The notes beneath the pieces are model-generated. The model did not search any database. It saw only the letters and a list, made by a program, of their open reading frames with translations, and was not told the DNA's origin. Positions 10,950-22,046 of a DNA stretch of 64,000 nucleotides are shown piece after piece (the stretch's first letter is position 1; each line of letters opens with the position of its first letter). Source of the stretch: Eucommia ulmoides (taxonomy: Eukaryota > Streptophyta > Magnoliopsida > Garryales > Eucommiaceae); the NCBI GenBank assembly GCA_016647705.1, contig JAENRU010000488.1, forward strand, positions 623,501 to 687,500. Reading direction: 5' to 3'. The position numbers were made by a program, and so were the translations under genes.

Positions 10950-13900
10950 AAGGATCAACTAGGTTATCATCAGATCATATATGATCTACTCTCACAACTC
11001 AAGTCGAGATATATTCTCTAATAGTGCTGTGTTTGCGACGTATTTGTTGCATTTTTCCATTATAATAACGATTCTGAATTTTTGCAATAGCCGCGGTACT
11101 ATCGCAATGGATCAAGATGGCTGGAATCGGTCTCTCCCATAAAGGGGTATCAGAAAGCAAACTTCTTAACCACCCTACTTCCTTGCTAGCTGATACTAGT
11201 GCAATCATCTCAGACTCCATAGTAGACTGAGCCAAAATAGTCTATTTCTTAGATTTCCAAGAAACAGCTCCACCAGCTATGCTAAATATATAGCCGCTAA
11301 TTGCCTTAGAGTCATCTGAAAGGGTGTTCCAATTAGCATCGCTATATCCTTCTAGGACAACAGGAAACTTCTGATAATATAATCCAAGGTTCATAGTCCT
11401 TTTTAGGTATCTCATAACCCTTTCAATAGTATGTCAATGCTCAATACTAAGTTTGCTTGTAAACCTGCATAGTAACTCCACGGCATAAACTATGTTGGGC
11501 CTAGTGCTATTAGTGGCATATCATAGACTGCTTATGATGCTCACATACTCAGATTGTCTAACATCGTCACCGGTATTTTTGAACAACTTCACACTAGGAT
11601 TATAAGGGGTACATAGTGGTTTACATTCAAAGTAATTATATTTCTTTAGAATTTTTTCTATGTAATGAGATTGATCTAAAGAAATTCCATTTTCAGACCT
11701 AGTTATTTTAATACCAAGGATCTCATTTGTTTTACCAAGATCTTTCATGTCGAAATTAGCATATAGCATAGATTTCACATTGTTCACGACATGAATATTA
11801 GAACCAATAATTAACAAGTCATCCACATAAAGACATATAATAGTGCAAACATCATTTTCAGATTTGTAATAGATGCATTTGTCACTTTCATTCACTTTGT
11901 AACCATATGAGATAATAAGATTATTAAATTTCTCATGCCATTACTTAGGTGTTTGTTTTAAACCATAAAGAGATTTATCTAATTTACACACTTTGTTTTC
12001 TTTACTAGGAATTACAAATCCTTCAGGTTGATCCATATAAATCTCTTCTTCTAATTCATCATTCAAAAAAATAGTTTTAACATCCATTAGGTGTACAACA
12101 AGATCATGAATAGCAGCCAGTGATAAAAGCATACGAATAGATGTAATTCTAGAGACAGGTGAAAAAGTGTAAAAAAAATCTACGTTTTCTCTTTGTCTAA
12201 ACCCTTTGGCTACAAGGCAAGCCTTATATTTCTCAACAGTTCCATCGGGTTTTAGTTTCTTCTTGAGTATCCATTTACATCCTATTGTTTTACAACCAAG
12301 AGATAAATCTACTAAGTGTCAAGTCCTATTTGACTCAAGAGAGTCCATTTCATCATCTATAGTCTCTTGCCACAAATTGGCATTTATGGAAGATAACGCC
12401 TCTTGGAGTGTGCGCGGATCTTCCTCTAAAGTATATAAGTAGAAATCAGAATCATAATCCTTAGCTATATGAGGCCGTTTACTTCTTCTAGGTTCAATTT
12501 CTAATTCCTTATTAGATTCATTAATTTTAATGACAGGTATATCACTAGATGTCGAGCCCCCACTATTCTTCAATTTGAAAGGAAATTTATATTCATAAAA
12601 ATCAGCATCATTTGATTCAATGATAACCCGATCTTTCAAGTCATAAAATCTATAAACTTTGCTATTCACCGCATAACCAATAAAAACACATTTATAAGCT
12701 CTACTGACAAGTTTTCTTCTTTTTGGATCAAGAATACAAACATATGCCAAATAACCCCAAGTTTTAAAATAAGACAAATTTGATTTCTTATTTTTGAAAA
12801 CTTCATAAGGTGAAATTTTACTTTTCGATTTGGGAACTCTATTAAGCACATAGCGAACAGTCAATAAAATTTTACCCCACCAATGAGAAGCAGCACCGGA
12901 GTTAAGCAAAATAGTAACTACAGATTCAGCTAAAGTTTTATTTTTCCTTTTAGCCTTACCATTCATTTCAGGAGAATACGGTGTAGTTTTTTTTATGAAT
13001 AATCCCTTGAGAATTATAAAAATCAATGAAAATATCAGAATCATACTTGGTTCCTCTATCACTACACAACTTCTTAATTTTCTTATTGCATTGATTTTCA
13101 ATCTCAGTTATAAATAATTTGAACATATGTCCATTCTGATTTTGATTAAAGTTCCTGTTTTGGTTGTTATTACGATTCTAATTCTTCATAATTTTCCTTT
13201 TAGGCTTCAGAACAACAAATGAGGATTTTTTGTGAGTGTTGTTGGTAACAACAAGCACTTCATCTTTCTGATCTTGTTTACGAGTTGTCTCCTCAATACG
13301 AAGATGAGTAATCAAACTTTTTAAAGAAAATTCTCTTGTTTTGTGCCTGAGAGTATTTTTAAAATCTTTCCAGTTAGGGGTTAATTTGTCAATCAATACA
13401 GCAACTTGAAATTGTTCATCAAGTATCATACCTTCAGTAATAATTTCATGAGCAAATTTTTTAAGTTCGTGAGACTGAGTTTCGACAGATTTGTCGTCAG
13501 TCATTTGATATTTCAGATAACGGCTGACAACATATTTTTCCGTTCCAGCCTCCTCAGTGTTATATTTTTTCTGAAGAGCATCCCAGATTTCCTTTGCAAT
13601 GATGTTAGAACAATAATAGTCATAGAAGTCATCAGACAAACCATTAAAAATAAAGTTTTTACAACGGAAATCATTTTCAGTCCAATTATTAACTTCCTAA
13701 AGCTGAGCATCAGTAGGTTCTTCAGGTAGCACATGTTTTTCAGTAGTACAGACATATGTTACTTTTTCCATGGTTAGGAAAAATAACATCTTCTGTCTCC
13801 ATCTTTTAAAATGAGCCCCTTCGAAATGAAAGGACTTGTTTAGATCAACAGTGGTTTGTTTAGACTTGCATTCAGTAGACATGGAAGAAGATAGATGCGT
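10950..13900 (-). pseudogene. Copia fossil 2 gag-pol remnant
   Basis: Minus-strand pieces in Copia order. A gag-like region lies at about 13180-13900 (MSTECKSKQTTV start, then a FEGAHFKRWRQKM motif). An integrase-like region is at about 12320-13100 (YSPEMNGKAKRKNKTL, then RVPKSKSKISPYEV). RT lies at about 11520-12130 (YVDDLLIIGS and YMDQPEGF motifs) and RNase H at about 11000-11230 (MESEMIALVSASKEVGWL). Decayed fossil with many interruptions. Confidence 0.85.
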
Positions 13901-13908
13901 CTTAGAGT

Positions 13909-14762
13909 TGTTACTGCACAATTAAAATAAAGAACGAAGTTGCCAAATTTTCTTGGGTTGAGTCACGGACTAGGTCGTTCTTTTTAAGACGTTTCACGGC
14001 TCTGTCCAAAATTGCGCAAGCAGTGTTTAGCCTCGTCGTCCTCAGGATAAAACAACCCAGAAATCACCTCTGTTTAAGACCTTCTCTGCACGGTAGAAGT
14101 CCCGAAAACCAAAACACCCTACACTACACTGCTCGGAAACAAAGAACAATTTTTTTTTGCAAAGAAAAATAGAAAGAAAAATCTAGAGCGTTCTCTTCAC
14201 TGTATATCTTACTTCTGACTTCTGATATGTAGTATAAAAATCCGTTGGCTAGTGGAGGAATCTTTCCTTTTAATCAATGTAAGGCATGGAGCAATATATC
14301 TCTTTAATAATTGTAAGGCAAGTGAATGTTGAGAGTTAGTGGAGAGGATAAGAGGACATCATGATGATTGTCCAAATAGTGGAGGGATTATTAATTTAAA
14401 TAATCTAATATTATTTAATAAAATAATATAAGAATAATAAAATAAAATAATATTTTATTTTATTAAAATAATCTAATAAATTTTTTCCAAACAATAATAA
14501 GAGCCACCTCACTTCACACGCGGGCTCGGCACGGTCGGACAGCAGAGCGAGTGTGGTAAACCAATAAGGATGTGACCCATCTTTCTTCCACAAAACATGG
14601 GTGCCATTTGGCGCACACCCCAAGTATCTAACTCATCCCTATATAACTTCCTCTAGAGTCTTATTCCCAAGTAATGTGGGATAAGGAAACAATAGAGGGA
14701 AAACTAGTAACTAGTGGCACTTGATTTATTTTACAAGTAAAAAATTCACACATGTTCCAACA
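13909..14762 (-). repeat. Copia fossil 2, 5' LTR
   Basis: 854 bp, starting TGTTGGAACATG and ending GTAACA on the minus strand. It is free of the hAT insertion found in the partner LTR. Confidence 0.9.
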
Positions 14763-15539
14763 GGTTTCTTATATTCTTGCAATAGCTGCGGTTTCTTCTT
14801 CTTGCAATTGAAGGAGGACAAAGTCGAATTTGAAGGTGGATTGAAGGAAGTGGTTGAAGAGCAAGGCGATTCCAATGGCTTTTTTTGTTGCCAATGATAT
14901 TTGGGAGAAATTTCCCCCTTTTATTTTGCCATGAAAGAGCACGAAGATGATTGAAGGAAGCGGTTGAAGAGCAAGAAGGCAAGAAGGCGATTCCAAAAGG
15001 CTAGCGATGTTCATGGCGATTTTTAGTTGCCAATGGTATTTGCGAAAAAATTTCCCCTTTTTTTATTTTGCTAAGAATCATGTTGCAACATGGCCTATTA
15101 AAGGTATAAAAGTTTTGAATACAATTTTTAATTTTGTAGCTATTTTTATTTTAGTTTTTTTTACAATTTTTTTTTTTGGTAGTGCAAAGTACAAATTTTT
15201 TGCTACGGTATCTTTATCCATAACTATACTCATTTGCGACAAATTCAAAAAAATTCGTGCAATCTATGTATTTGGCAATGAAATTTGTAATTTTCACAAA
15301 AAAAAAAGAGTAACTTTTTGGCTGCAAGTTTTAGTTTTGTAGCCTAGACAGTCATTTGGCAACGAAAAAATACTCGTTGTAGCTAATAATTAAAAAATAT
15401 TTTTGGCTACGAATTAATTTCATAGCTATACCATTTGCGCCAAAAGTATTTTGGTAGGAAAATATTGGGTTACAACTTTTATAGTTCGTTGCAAAAAACT
15501 AAACGTTTAGCTACGAAATTTATATTTCGTAGGTAAAAG

Positions 15540-15556
15540 TCATTTTTCTTGTAGTG
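15540..15556 (-). repeat. CACTA right terminal inverted repeat
   Basis: Read on the minus strand this is CACTACAAGAAAAATGA, the partner of the left end. A tract of about 400 bases just inside is rich in TACGAA/TTCGTA motifs. Confidence 0.8.
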
Positions 15557-17521
15557 TGTGAATACATACCTAATATTTTGAATTTTTTATTGATACTAGG
15601 CCAAAAACATTTGAATACACAAAGAGACAAAAATATAATTGAAAAAAAAACCTGCCCTGTAATAAAATTAACTGAAATTGAGAAAATCTGAGTTTTTTTG
15701 GACGTATGTTTTGTTTTGCTTTTAGATTCTTAAATTTAAATACAAGAGGGTATATTTTAGTTCTAGCATGGTAGAGGGGATGTTTGTGGGGGAGTAGAGG
15801 CTTTCACTTTGTTTGTCACGATGTTGATGGTGTTAAGAAAGAGTTGTGATGGCGAGATGAGATGAAAGGTTAGAGAGATAATTATTTTTCACAAGAGGCA
15901 AAGAGATAGGTATAATAGTGATTTTTTTCACGAAAATAAAATAAAAAGGGGTGATGGTCGTACTAATGTGAGAGAAAAGAGCATGATATTAAATTTAGGG
16001 TATAATAAATAGATAAAATGTGAGAATAGTGTCTATTTATATTTGAATTGAATCAAACTCTCAAAATTTCATTCACAAATCATTTTAACTCAAATTAATC
16101 TTATCTCTCCATATTAGTTCTTCTAAGAAATTCCAAATATTATATATATTATCGACATTTACATTGAAATAAAAATACATTCAATTATGATATATAATTA
16201 TTTGGATAAATTTCATTTTAAACTCTCTAACTATGATTATATTTTTATGTGGGCCAATAACTTTGATACATTTCACTTTAAACCTGTATCTTTAATCACG
16301 ATTTTAATTAATTCTTTCATCTAATTTGGTTGTTAAATTAGACTAAATTAGGTGTAAAATTATAAACTTATATATATATATATATACATACATATATATA
16401 TATATATATATTTTTTATTTTATTTTATTTTTATTTATTATTTTTTTTTCTTTTTTTCTTTTTTTTTCATCTTCTTGTTGATTGTCATTGTTCATCTTTT
16501 TTTCTTGTTCACCACTCAGATCGCAAACGGCAATGATTCCGGTAGCTCAATCATGGACAACAACAAAAATCCAATTATTTACTACACTAACTCCACCTAT
16601 TCTTCTTCAATATCAAAGTAATAAAGATGCTCTCTTTGAATAAAACCTCTTATACGGATAAGATTAATTTCAAACATGAAATTTTCGTACTTGTGATGGG
16701 CTGAATGCGCTCCAATCAGTCAAACGCGCTACTGTTTCAAGACAACAAGTCAAGATAACCCAACACACTCAAACGCACCAGCAAATAATAGAAATACATC
16801 AAATTACAGCCAATGCCAAACTCGTTTTTATAACTGAACAAAAATAAGAAAAACACACAATATTTTAATTAAGGGTTGCAGGAACAATGTTTTTCTCTCT
16901 CTTGGACCTATACACAAATCCAAAATATATAGAGGAAGAAAGTAATTGCTACCCTCAATTGCTAGGGACATTGATAGAAATTTCTTGGCAGGTGTCTGGA
17001 CTTATGAAGGTATGGTAGTTACCTTGTTGAATCTGTGACCAAATTCATGTAAATGCTGCTACAAACCAAGTACATATTCCAAATTACCTTTATTTAGCCA
17101 AATTCGTGCATATTGACCAAGCAACAGCAACAACGATTTATCCAGTTGAACCTTCCTATTCTATTGCATATTCGTTACATCGTTGTGCCCTAACGACGCG
17201 CTATGTCGTACACATGTCTCTAACTATAACACACTGTTGTGCCCCAACAGTCTGTCATGCTGTCCGCATGACTCTGATCAGAATGGTATTGTGCTCACGT
17301 TTTGTTCACATTGCCCTTGGCGTTATGTTGCGCCCGCCCGTGAAACATAAGTCTAGCACCCACGCTTAGGATTGCCTAGCAGCTCGTGCCAACCAATATT
17401 TACCATCACTATATATATTTATAGAATTTATATATTAAACAATTTATTTGAATATGAAAATTTAGTTTATCTGTTATTTTTTTAAAATACTAATCTATTA
17501 AAATTATCAGTAAATATATAG
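15557..17521. other. AT-rich spacer without a recognised gene
   Basis: Holds an AT dinucleotide tract at about 16369-16412 and a T-rich tract behind it. An open frame at 17106-17369 lies in slightly GC-richer DNA with repeated GTTGTGCCC-like motifs but shows no family features. I call no gene. Confidence 0.4.
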
Positions 17522-17694
17522 ATGGTTGAGGCTTTTAGTACGGGTGAACGAATTCTTAATCTTTCTTGTAGTTCGTTATCGGCAAATATAGTTAAGGCTC
17601 TTATTTGCAGTTAGAATTGGTCATGGTCTTCAAAGCTAATCAATATTCGGGATGCAATGGAAGAAGTAAAACAAATAGAAAAAATTGACGAAAG
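17522..17694 (+). pseudogene. hAT transposase C-terminal relic
   Basis: The plus-strand frame from 17528 reads EAFSTGERILN, then SSLSANIVKALICS, then after one in-frame TAG reads NWSWSS and NIRDAMEEVKQIEKI. The order AFSTGxR, then a Leu/Ser stretch, then VxALIC, a Trp and an acidic tail is the usual pattern of the hAT dimerisation region. The stop and the absence of upstream transposase domains show this is a relic. No terminal repeats were found around it. Confidence 0.55.
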
Positions 17695-19189
17695 GTAATA
17701 TTTATTTATTTTATATATTTTTAATTTAATAACTTGTCTCTTGTATTGATTATTGACTATAATTTCTTTTATTCATGTTATTCTTTTATTGTAGAACTTG
17801 TTGAATTGAGTCTGGCAATAACAATAATTGATGATTAATATTACAATTATTAGTTTTTCGGGGTAAGATTTCTTAAGTTGCAAATATATATTATTTGTGT
17901 TTTTTTGGGGAAAAAATTACCAATTAAGCCTTAGTTAAGTATCAAATTACCAATTGATACCAAGTAGTTTAAAATGAACCAAACACGTTCATTTTACAAA
18001 TTGTATGAACCGTTTCATTCCAATTTCAAAAAACAAGGAAATTGGCATGACTAATTTGTCCATGTGTGATTCGTGGGATTGAAATTATCCATATTTAACG
18101 GTTTCATACAAAATCATTTATTAAAATCAAAATAACTATTGTTGTACATATTTTTTCACGATCTAATTATATATTTTAACATTCATTTGAATAATATCTT
18201 CAAAATGACATCATATTCATTTTTTTTTTTTCATTAGTTTCAAATTTGTGTTACATTTAACATGGTAGTTTCAAAATTTTCAGTTTTCACATTCATGTTA
18301 CAATCAACATGATACTTTTAGAATTTTCAATTTTCACATTCATATTACAATTAACATAGTCTTATACGTTATCAAAACACAGCTGAATGTTATATTCAAC
18401 ATCCAAAACACCTTTGCCAGTAAGTCATGTTACATTCAACACGCATATAATTTGTGTTATTATCAACATTAATTGATAATATTTCTATTACATTGGATAT
18501 TATATTCAACATTCACGTTGACACACATATTGTAGCGATGTTATATATAATGTTAATATCAAAATTAATGTTACATATAACATTCGCATATATACTAATC
18601 CACAACTCAAAAAAATATATTAATATCTCATTTTAAAGTTCATATTTTATAGAGTATTGTGATGTAAAAAAATCATTGAACAACCATCAAAATTGATTTT
18701 TTTTTTAGGTTTCGTGCTCAATTTCATTGGTAGTTTATTACTATATTTTGTTCCACGTTTTTAGGGATGCAACGAATATAAGAAAGATATGGACTCATTT
18801 AAAAAAGTAAATCAATCCGCGAAATTACAGGAGTGATCTATGCATAAAAAATCAATTTGGTTCAAATTGGTAGTTTTCATAGCAAAATAGGAGTGGATAA
18901 TCAGTGCCCCTTTTTCCTGTGAAGCTTTACTTTTCGTTTTTACTTTATTTGATGTGATTTGAAACTTGGAACAGGTGATTGATGTGGTTTTGGAGCGAAA
19001 TGATGATCTTTATGATTGCAAGTGCCTTAATATTTTTATTAATTATTTATTATTTTTGTTAGGTTGATTTTGCCTTTTTTATTTTTTAGAGATTTGATTT
19101 TTTTCCAGTTAATTGGTTCAACAATTCATCCCAAGTATAGCAAAATTGTAATATTGACCTGTTGATTTTAATTACAAACAACCTAACAG
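17695..19189. other. AT-rich spacer with diffuse short repeats
   Basis: No gene is seen. From about 18200 to 18640 the motifs CATTCA, TTACAATTAACAT and TTTTCAGTTTTCACATTC recur at loose intervals, suggesting an old, decayed tandem repeat. Confidence 0.35.
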
Positions 19190-19315
19190 GGAAGTCTTCT
19201 GGCTTTGAGAGAAAATAATCAATGTGCAGACTACATAGCCAAGATGAGAGCTGAGATTGAAGAGGAGTTTAAATATGTTTTTAATCCCCTGAGGGATTGT
19301 TCGAGTTGTTGTTAA
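19190..19315 (+). pseudogene. Possible RNase H-like C-terminal exon remnant
   Basis: After a plausible acceptor (CTAACAG) a 41-codon frame reads GSLLALRENNQCADYIAKM, then an acidic tail, ending at TAA 19313-19315. The RENNQCADYIAKM segment resembles the end of plant RNase H-like (RVT_3) domains, where R-x-x-N-x-x-AD-x-x-A-K is common. With no other part of such a domain found, this is a weak call. Confidence 0.25.
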
Positions 19316-19599
19316 CTGAGACGGATTTCAAAGCACTTGATAAGTGCTATTTATTTTCTTTGTTTTCTTATGTACCAAAAAAGAGGAAAATTTAATTATT
19401 TGGTCCTTATAAGATGTTATATTGAGAAAATGGTCCTCTAAATGGGTACATTAAGTTTTTAGTCCTCGTAACTTTCTTAGAGTTTAGTCCATAGTTATTG
19501 TCCCTTATTTGTATTGTATTTATAAGTCATGTCATTCTGTTCAAAATGTGAGAGTTCCCTTTTTAAAAAATCACCAAAATTATCCCACACGATTCATGG

Positions 19600-20330
19600 T
19601 TGATAGAAACTTAAAAAAAAAAAACCAAATTAATCTACAAAAAATTCTTTTTCCGACGATATGAATTTCGATTTTTTTGGGTAACTTTTTGTTGGTTTAT
19701 GAATGTTCATGTTTTTGGGAAAATGAAGATCAAATTTATTTGAACAAATTCATAATTGTTAGAAATTAAAACCCAATCTGAGAACATTCAAACACGATCT
19801 AAGAGCAAGAACAAATCAATAGGAACATTCAAACCAATTCCAAAACTAAAAAAATGGAGAGAGAGAAGCTAAATCTTTGAACATTCAAACAAGATACGAG
19901 AATGAGAACAACTCAACATGAACATTCGACCTAATTCTAGATCAGGAAATGGAGAAACAAAATTTTCATGAACACACTGGTTGAACATTCACATAGAAAA
20001 ATATATTCATATGAATATTCATAGATCAAAAACAAAATCACCAAAAACTCTGCTGCTTGGACAAAAATTCCATGAACACGTTGCTTGAACATTCACATAG
20101 ATAATGCATTCATATGAATATCCATAGACCAAAACACAAAATCAACAAAAAAAATATTCACAGGGATACACAAAAGCTCCACATAAATTAACTAAAAATT
20201 ATATGAACATTCATAAATATTAAATGTGAACACTAAACACATTCACTATGATATGAATATTCATAGATACATAAAAACCTCACATAAATCACAAACTGAA
20301 AAGATTCACATAATCTAGAATTCCAAATCA
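19600..20330. repeat. Degenerate tandem repeat with GAACATTCA motif
   Basis: GAACATTCA recurs many times. The clearest part is a roughly 110-bp unit present twice at about 19965-20150 (TTGAACATTCACATAGA ... TTCATATGAATATTCATAGA). Non-coding. Confidence 0.55.
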
Positions 20331-20474
20331 GAAAAATCTCATCGTTGTTTCATCATCCATTCACATGTACACGGCGGCGAAGGGGAGGTTTGCGAGCACG
20401 GGCTGGGAAAGAGAGAGAAAGATCGAGAGAGGCGTATTGGTATGCAATTTTCTCTCTTCACCAGATCTGAACGG

Positions 20475-20740
20475 CCGGAGATGGTTGGACAACAATCATT
20501 TGGCGGCTTCGTGTGCAGGCGTGGTGGTGGTTGGGCAACAATTGTTCGACAGCTTCGTGTGCGGGCACGACGGTGGTTGGGCGACAATCGTTCCTCGTCT
20601 TTGTGTGTAGGTGTGGTGGTGGTTGGGCGGTAATCGTTCGGCGACGGTGGTTGGGCGACAATTGTTTGTCGTCTTCGTGTGCAGGCGCGGTGGTGGTTGG
20701 GCAGCAATCGATCGGCGGCGGTGATTAGCGGTCATTCGAT
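20475..20740. repeat. GC-rich minisatellite, about 45-48 bp unit
   Basis: About five copies of a unit around GTGGTGGTTGGGCGACAATC followed by TCGTGTGCAGGCG. The unit length near a multiple of three keeps several frames open on both strands, which explains the overlapping ORFs here. GC content is far above the surroundings. Roughly 400 bp upstream of the LeuRS leader exons. Confidence 0.7.
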
Positions 20741-21099
20741 TGTGGCATCGAGACTCGAGAGAGGGGATTGGGGGAGGCGGCTCCAATTGAGTAAATGGGA
20801 AATTAATGATATTTATAAATATAGGGTTTATAGTTGTTCATTCAATTTTTTTTTTTTTTATTTTGAAAATGACTTTTCTCTAAGAATATTTTTAAGAGGG
20901 TTTAAGAAACAATTTTTTTCAAAATAGGTTAAATGAGAATAGAGAAGGCCGAAAAAGAACTAAACAATAAAAAATCAAAATAAATTAACAATTTTATTTT
21001 GTGTGCTACCCCCACTTATACTTACAGGTGTGTAATTGTCAAATACAAAAGAAAAGGGGGTGTGAATGTAATTAAACTTCCCTGGGTTTTGTCAAACCC

Positions 21100-21595
21100 T
21101 TCATCGCGGTAAGGGCCGTAAGGCTTCATTTGCTCGCTGATTCTGAATCATCAAATCTCTCTCTCTTTTTCTGCGTTTTCCCCGTCATTGGTATGTCGTT
21201 GCTCCATCGCCTGTACAATTACTCGGATCGATCTCACTAAATTTCTATGTGATATAGACCGAGAAGGCTTTCTAGAAGCAGCCGAAGGTGTTCCTCTGGT
21301 ACGCTTTCAATTCATGTGATTGTTATAGTTTGTATCTTACAGATTTCTACTGTTTTAAGAGTGTGTGTGTGTGTGTGTGTGTGTAGATCTGCATTATTTC
21401 GGTGCAATTTGTTGTATACATTCTTATGCTTAGATTGTTTTTCAGCTCGAAGAAGTGAGGGAAGGGGAAGAGACCAGGAAAGGGAGATTGTTGATTAAGG
21501 TGCAGGCCTTTTTCAAAGACGGTGAGGTTCAACGTGTTGAAAGTGATTCCAGCTGGTTCTTCCGGCGGTTGCGGGAAGAAGGCATTCACCAGAAT
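21100..21595 (+). other. Exon-like blocks upstream of LeuRS (leader or coding)
   Basis: Three blocks look like exons: one ending at 21190 (donor GTATGT), 21258-21298 (acceptor GATATAG, donor GTACGC) and 21446-21595 (acceptor TTTTCAG, donor GTGAGT). The third is GC-richer and stays open for 50 codons ([20 protein letters not shown], then [10 protein letters not shown] and [11 protein letters not shown]). It reads in phase with the second block through REGFLEAAEGVPL. I do not recognise the peptide. The blocks may be a spliced 5' UTR of the LeuRS transcript or part of an extended reading frame. No in-frame ATG was found upstream. Confidence 0.4.
21361..21385. repeat. GT microsatellite
   Basis: About twelve GT dinucleotides in the intron between the second and third exon-like blocks upstream of LeuRS. 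Confidence 0.85.
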
Positions 21596-22046
21596 GTGAG
21601 TTTTTGGAAGTATATTTTTTGCCTTTGTGTTCTAATTTTGCTTCTTCTTGCGACTTGATTGATTTTATTGTAGTTTTTTTGGGATTATGATCATCCCTGT
21701 TAGACTTCGAATTTGTTCTTTTTTTTTTAAAAAATAAATAAATTTATCTGAATAAAGGAAGTAAGGAACTATTTTTTTTTTTTTTTTACATTTTGTTTTC
21801 CACACTGTTCAAAAAGATCTGAATTTTGCTAAAAACTGTTCATGATTTTGTATTCATGTGGGTTTAATGGCTTCTTTATCATGAACTAAGAAGATCTGTG
21901 TTTCCCTTTTGAATTGCTAATGTTTTGTTATTTCGTCAGCTCTTTATTATGTACATTTTTTCAAATTTTAGGTGCTTGTATTATATTTCTGTGTTCTTAA
22001 TCCTCACATGTTCTATAGTTTTTGTCAAGTTTTAGGTGAAGGTAAT

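Larger units (their letters stand above)
8507..14762 (-). mobile_element. Copia LTR retrotransposon fossil 2
   Basis: Two LTRs bound the element, 8507-10322 (which includes a 951-bp hAT insertion plus its target duplication) and 13909-14762. The 5-bp target duplication is GGTTT at 8502-8506 and 14763-14767. LTRs begin TGTTGGAACATG and end AACA on the minus strand, and a polypurine tract AAGTGGGGGAT sits next to the 3' LTR. Gag, integrase, RT and RNase H remnants follow in Copia order. By eye the LTRs are roughly 95-97% identical, which would fit an age of around one to a few million years. The coding part is broken, with clearly more than five interruptions. Confidence 0.92.
2504..15556. mobile_element. 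CACTA (En/Spm-type) transposon, nested host of other elements
   Basis: The left end is CACTGCAAGAAAAATGA at 2504-2520. The right end, TCATTTTTCTTGTAGTG at 15540-15556, is its near-perfect inverted repeat and matches the plant CACTA terminal consensus. Both subterminal zones (about 2520-3000 and 15130-15540) are filled with short motifs such as CTACGAA, CGTAGC and GGTAACGA in both orientations, as expected for transposase-binding arrays. A matching 3-bp target duplication is not seen (CAC left, TGT right). Without the two Copia insertions the element is about 4.4 kb. I see no TNP2-type transposase reading frame in the remaining sequence, so it looks non-autonomous. Confidence 0.75.

Noticed and set aside
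17106-17369. 87-codon plus-strand ORF
   Set aside because: No recognisable domain, no splice context and a repeat-like GTTGTGCCC pattern.
20339-20786. Overlapping ORFs on both strands (up to 122 codons)
   Set aside because: They are all produced by the GC-rich minisatellite unit and show repetitive translation with no domain.
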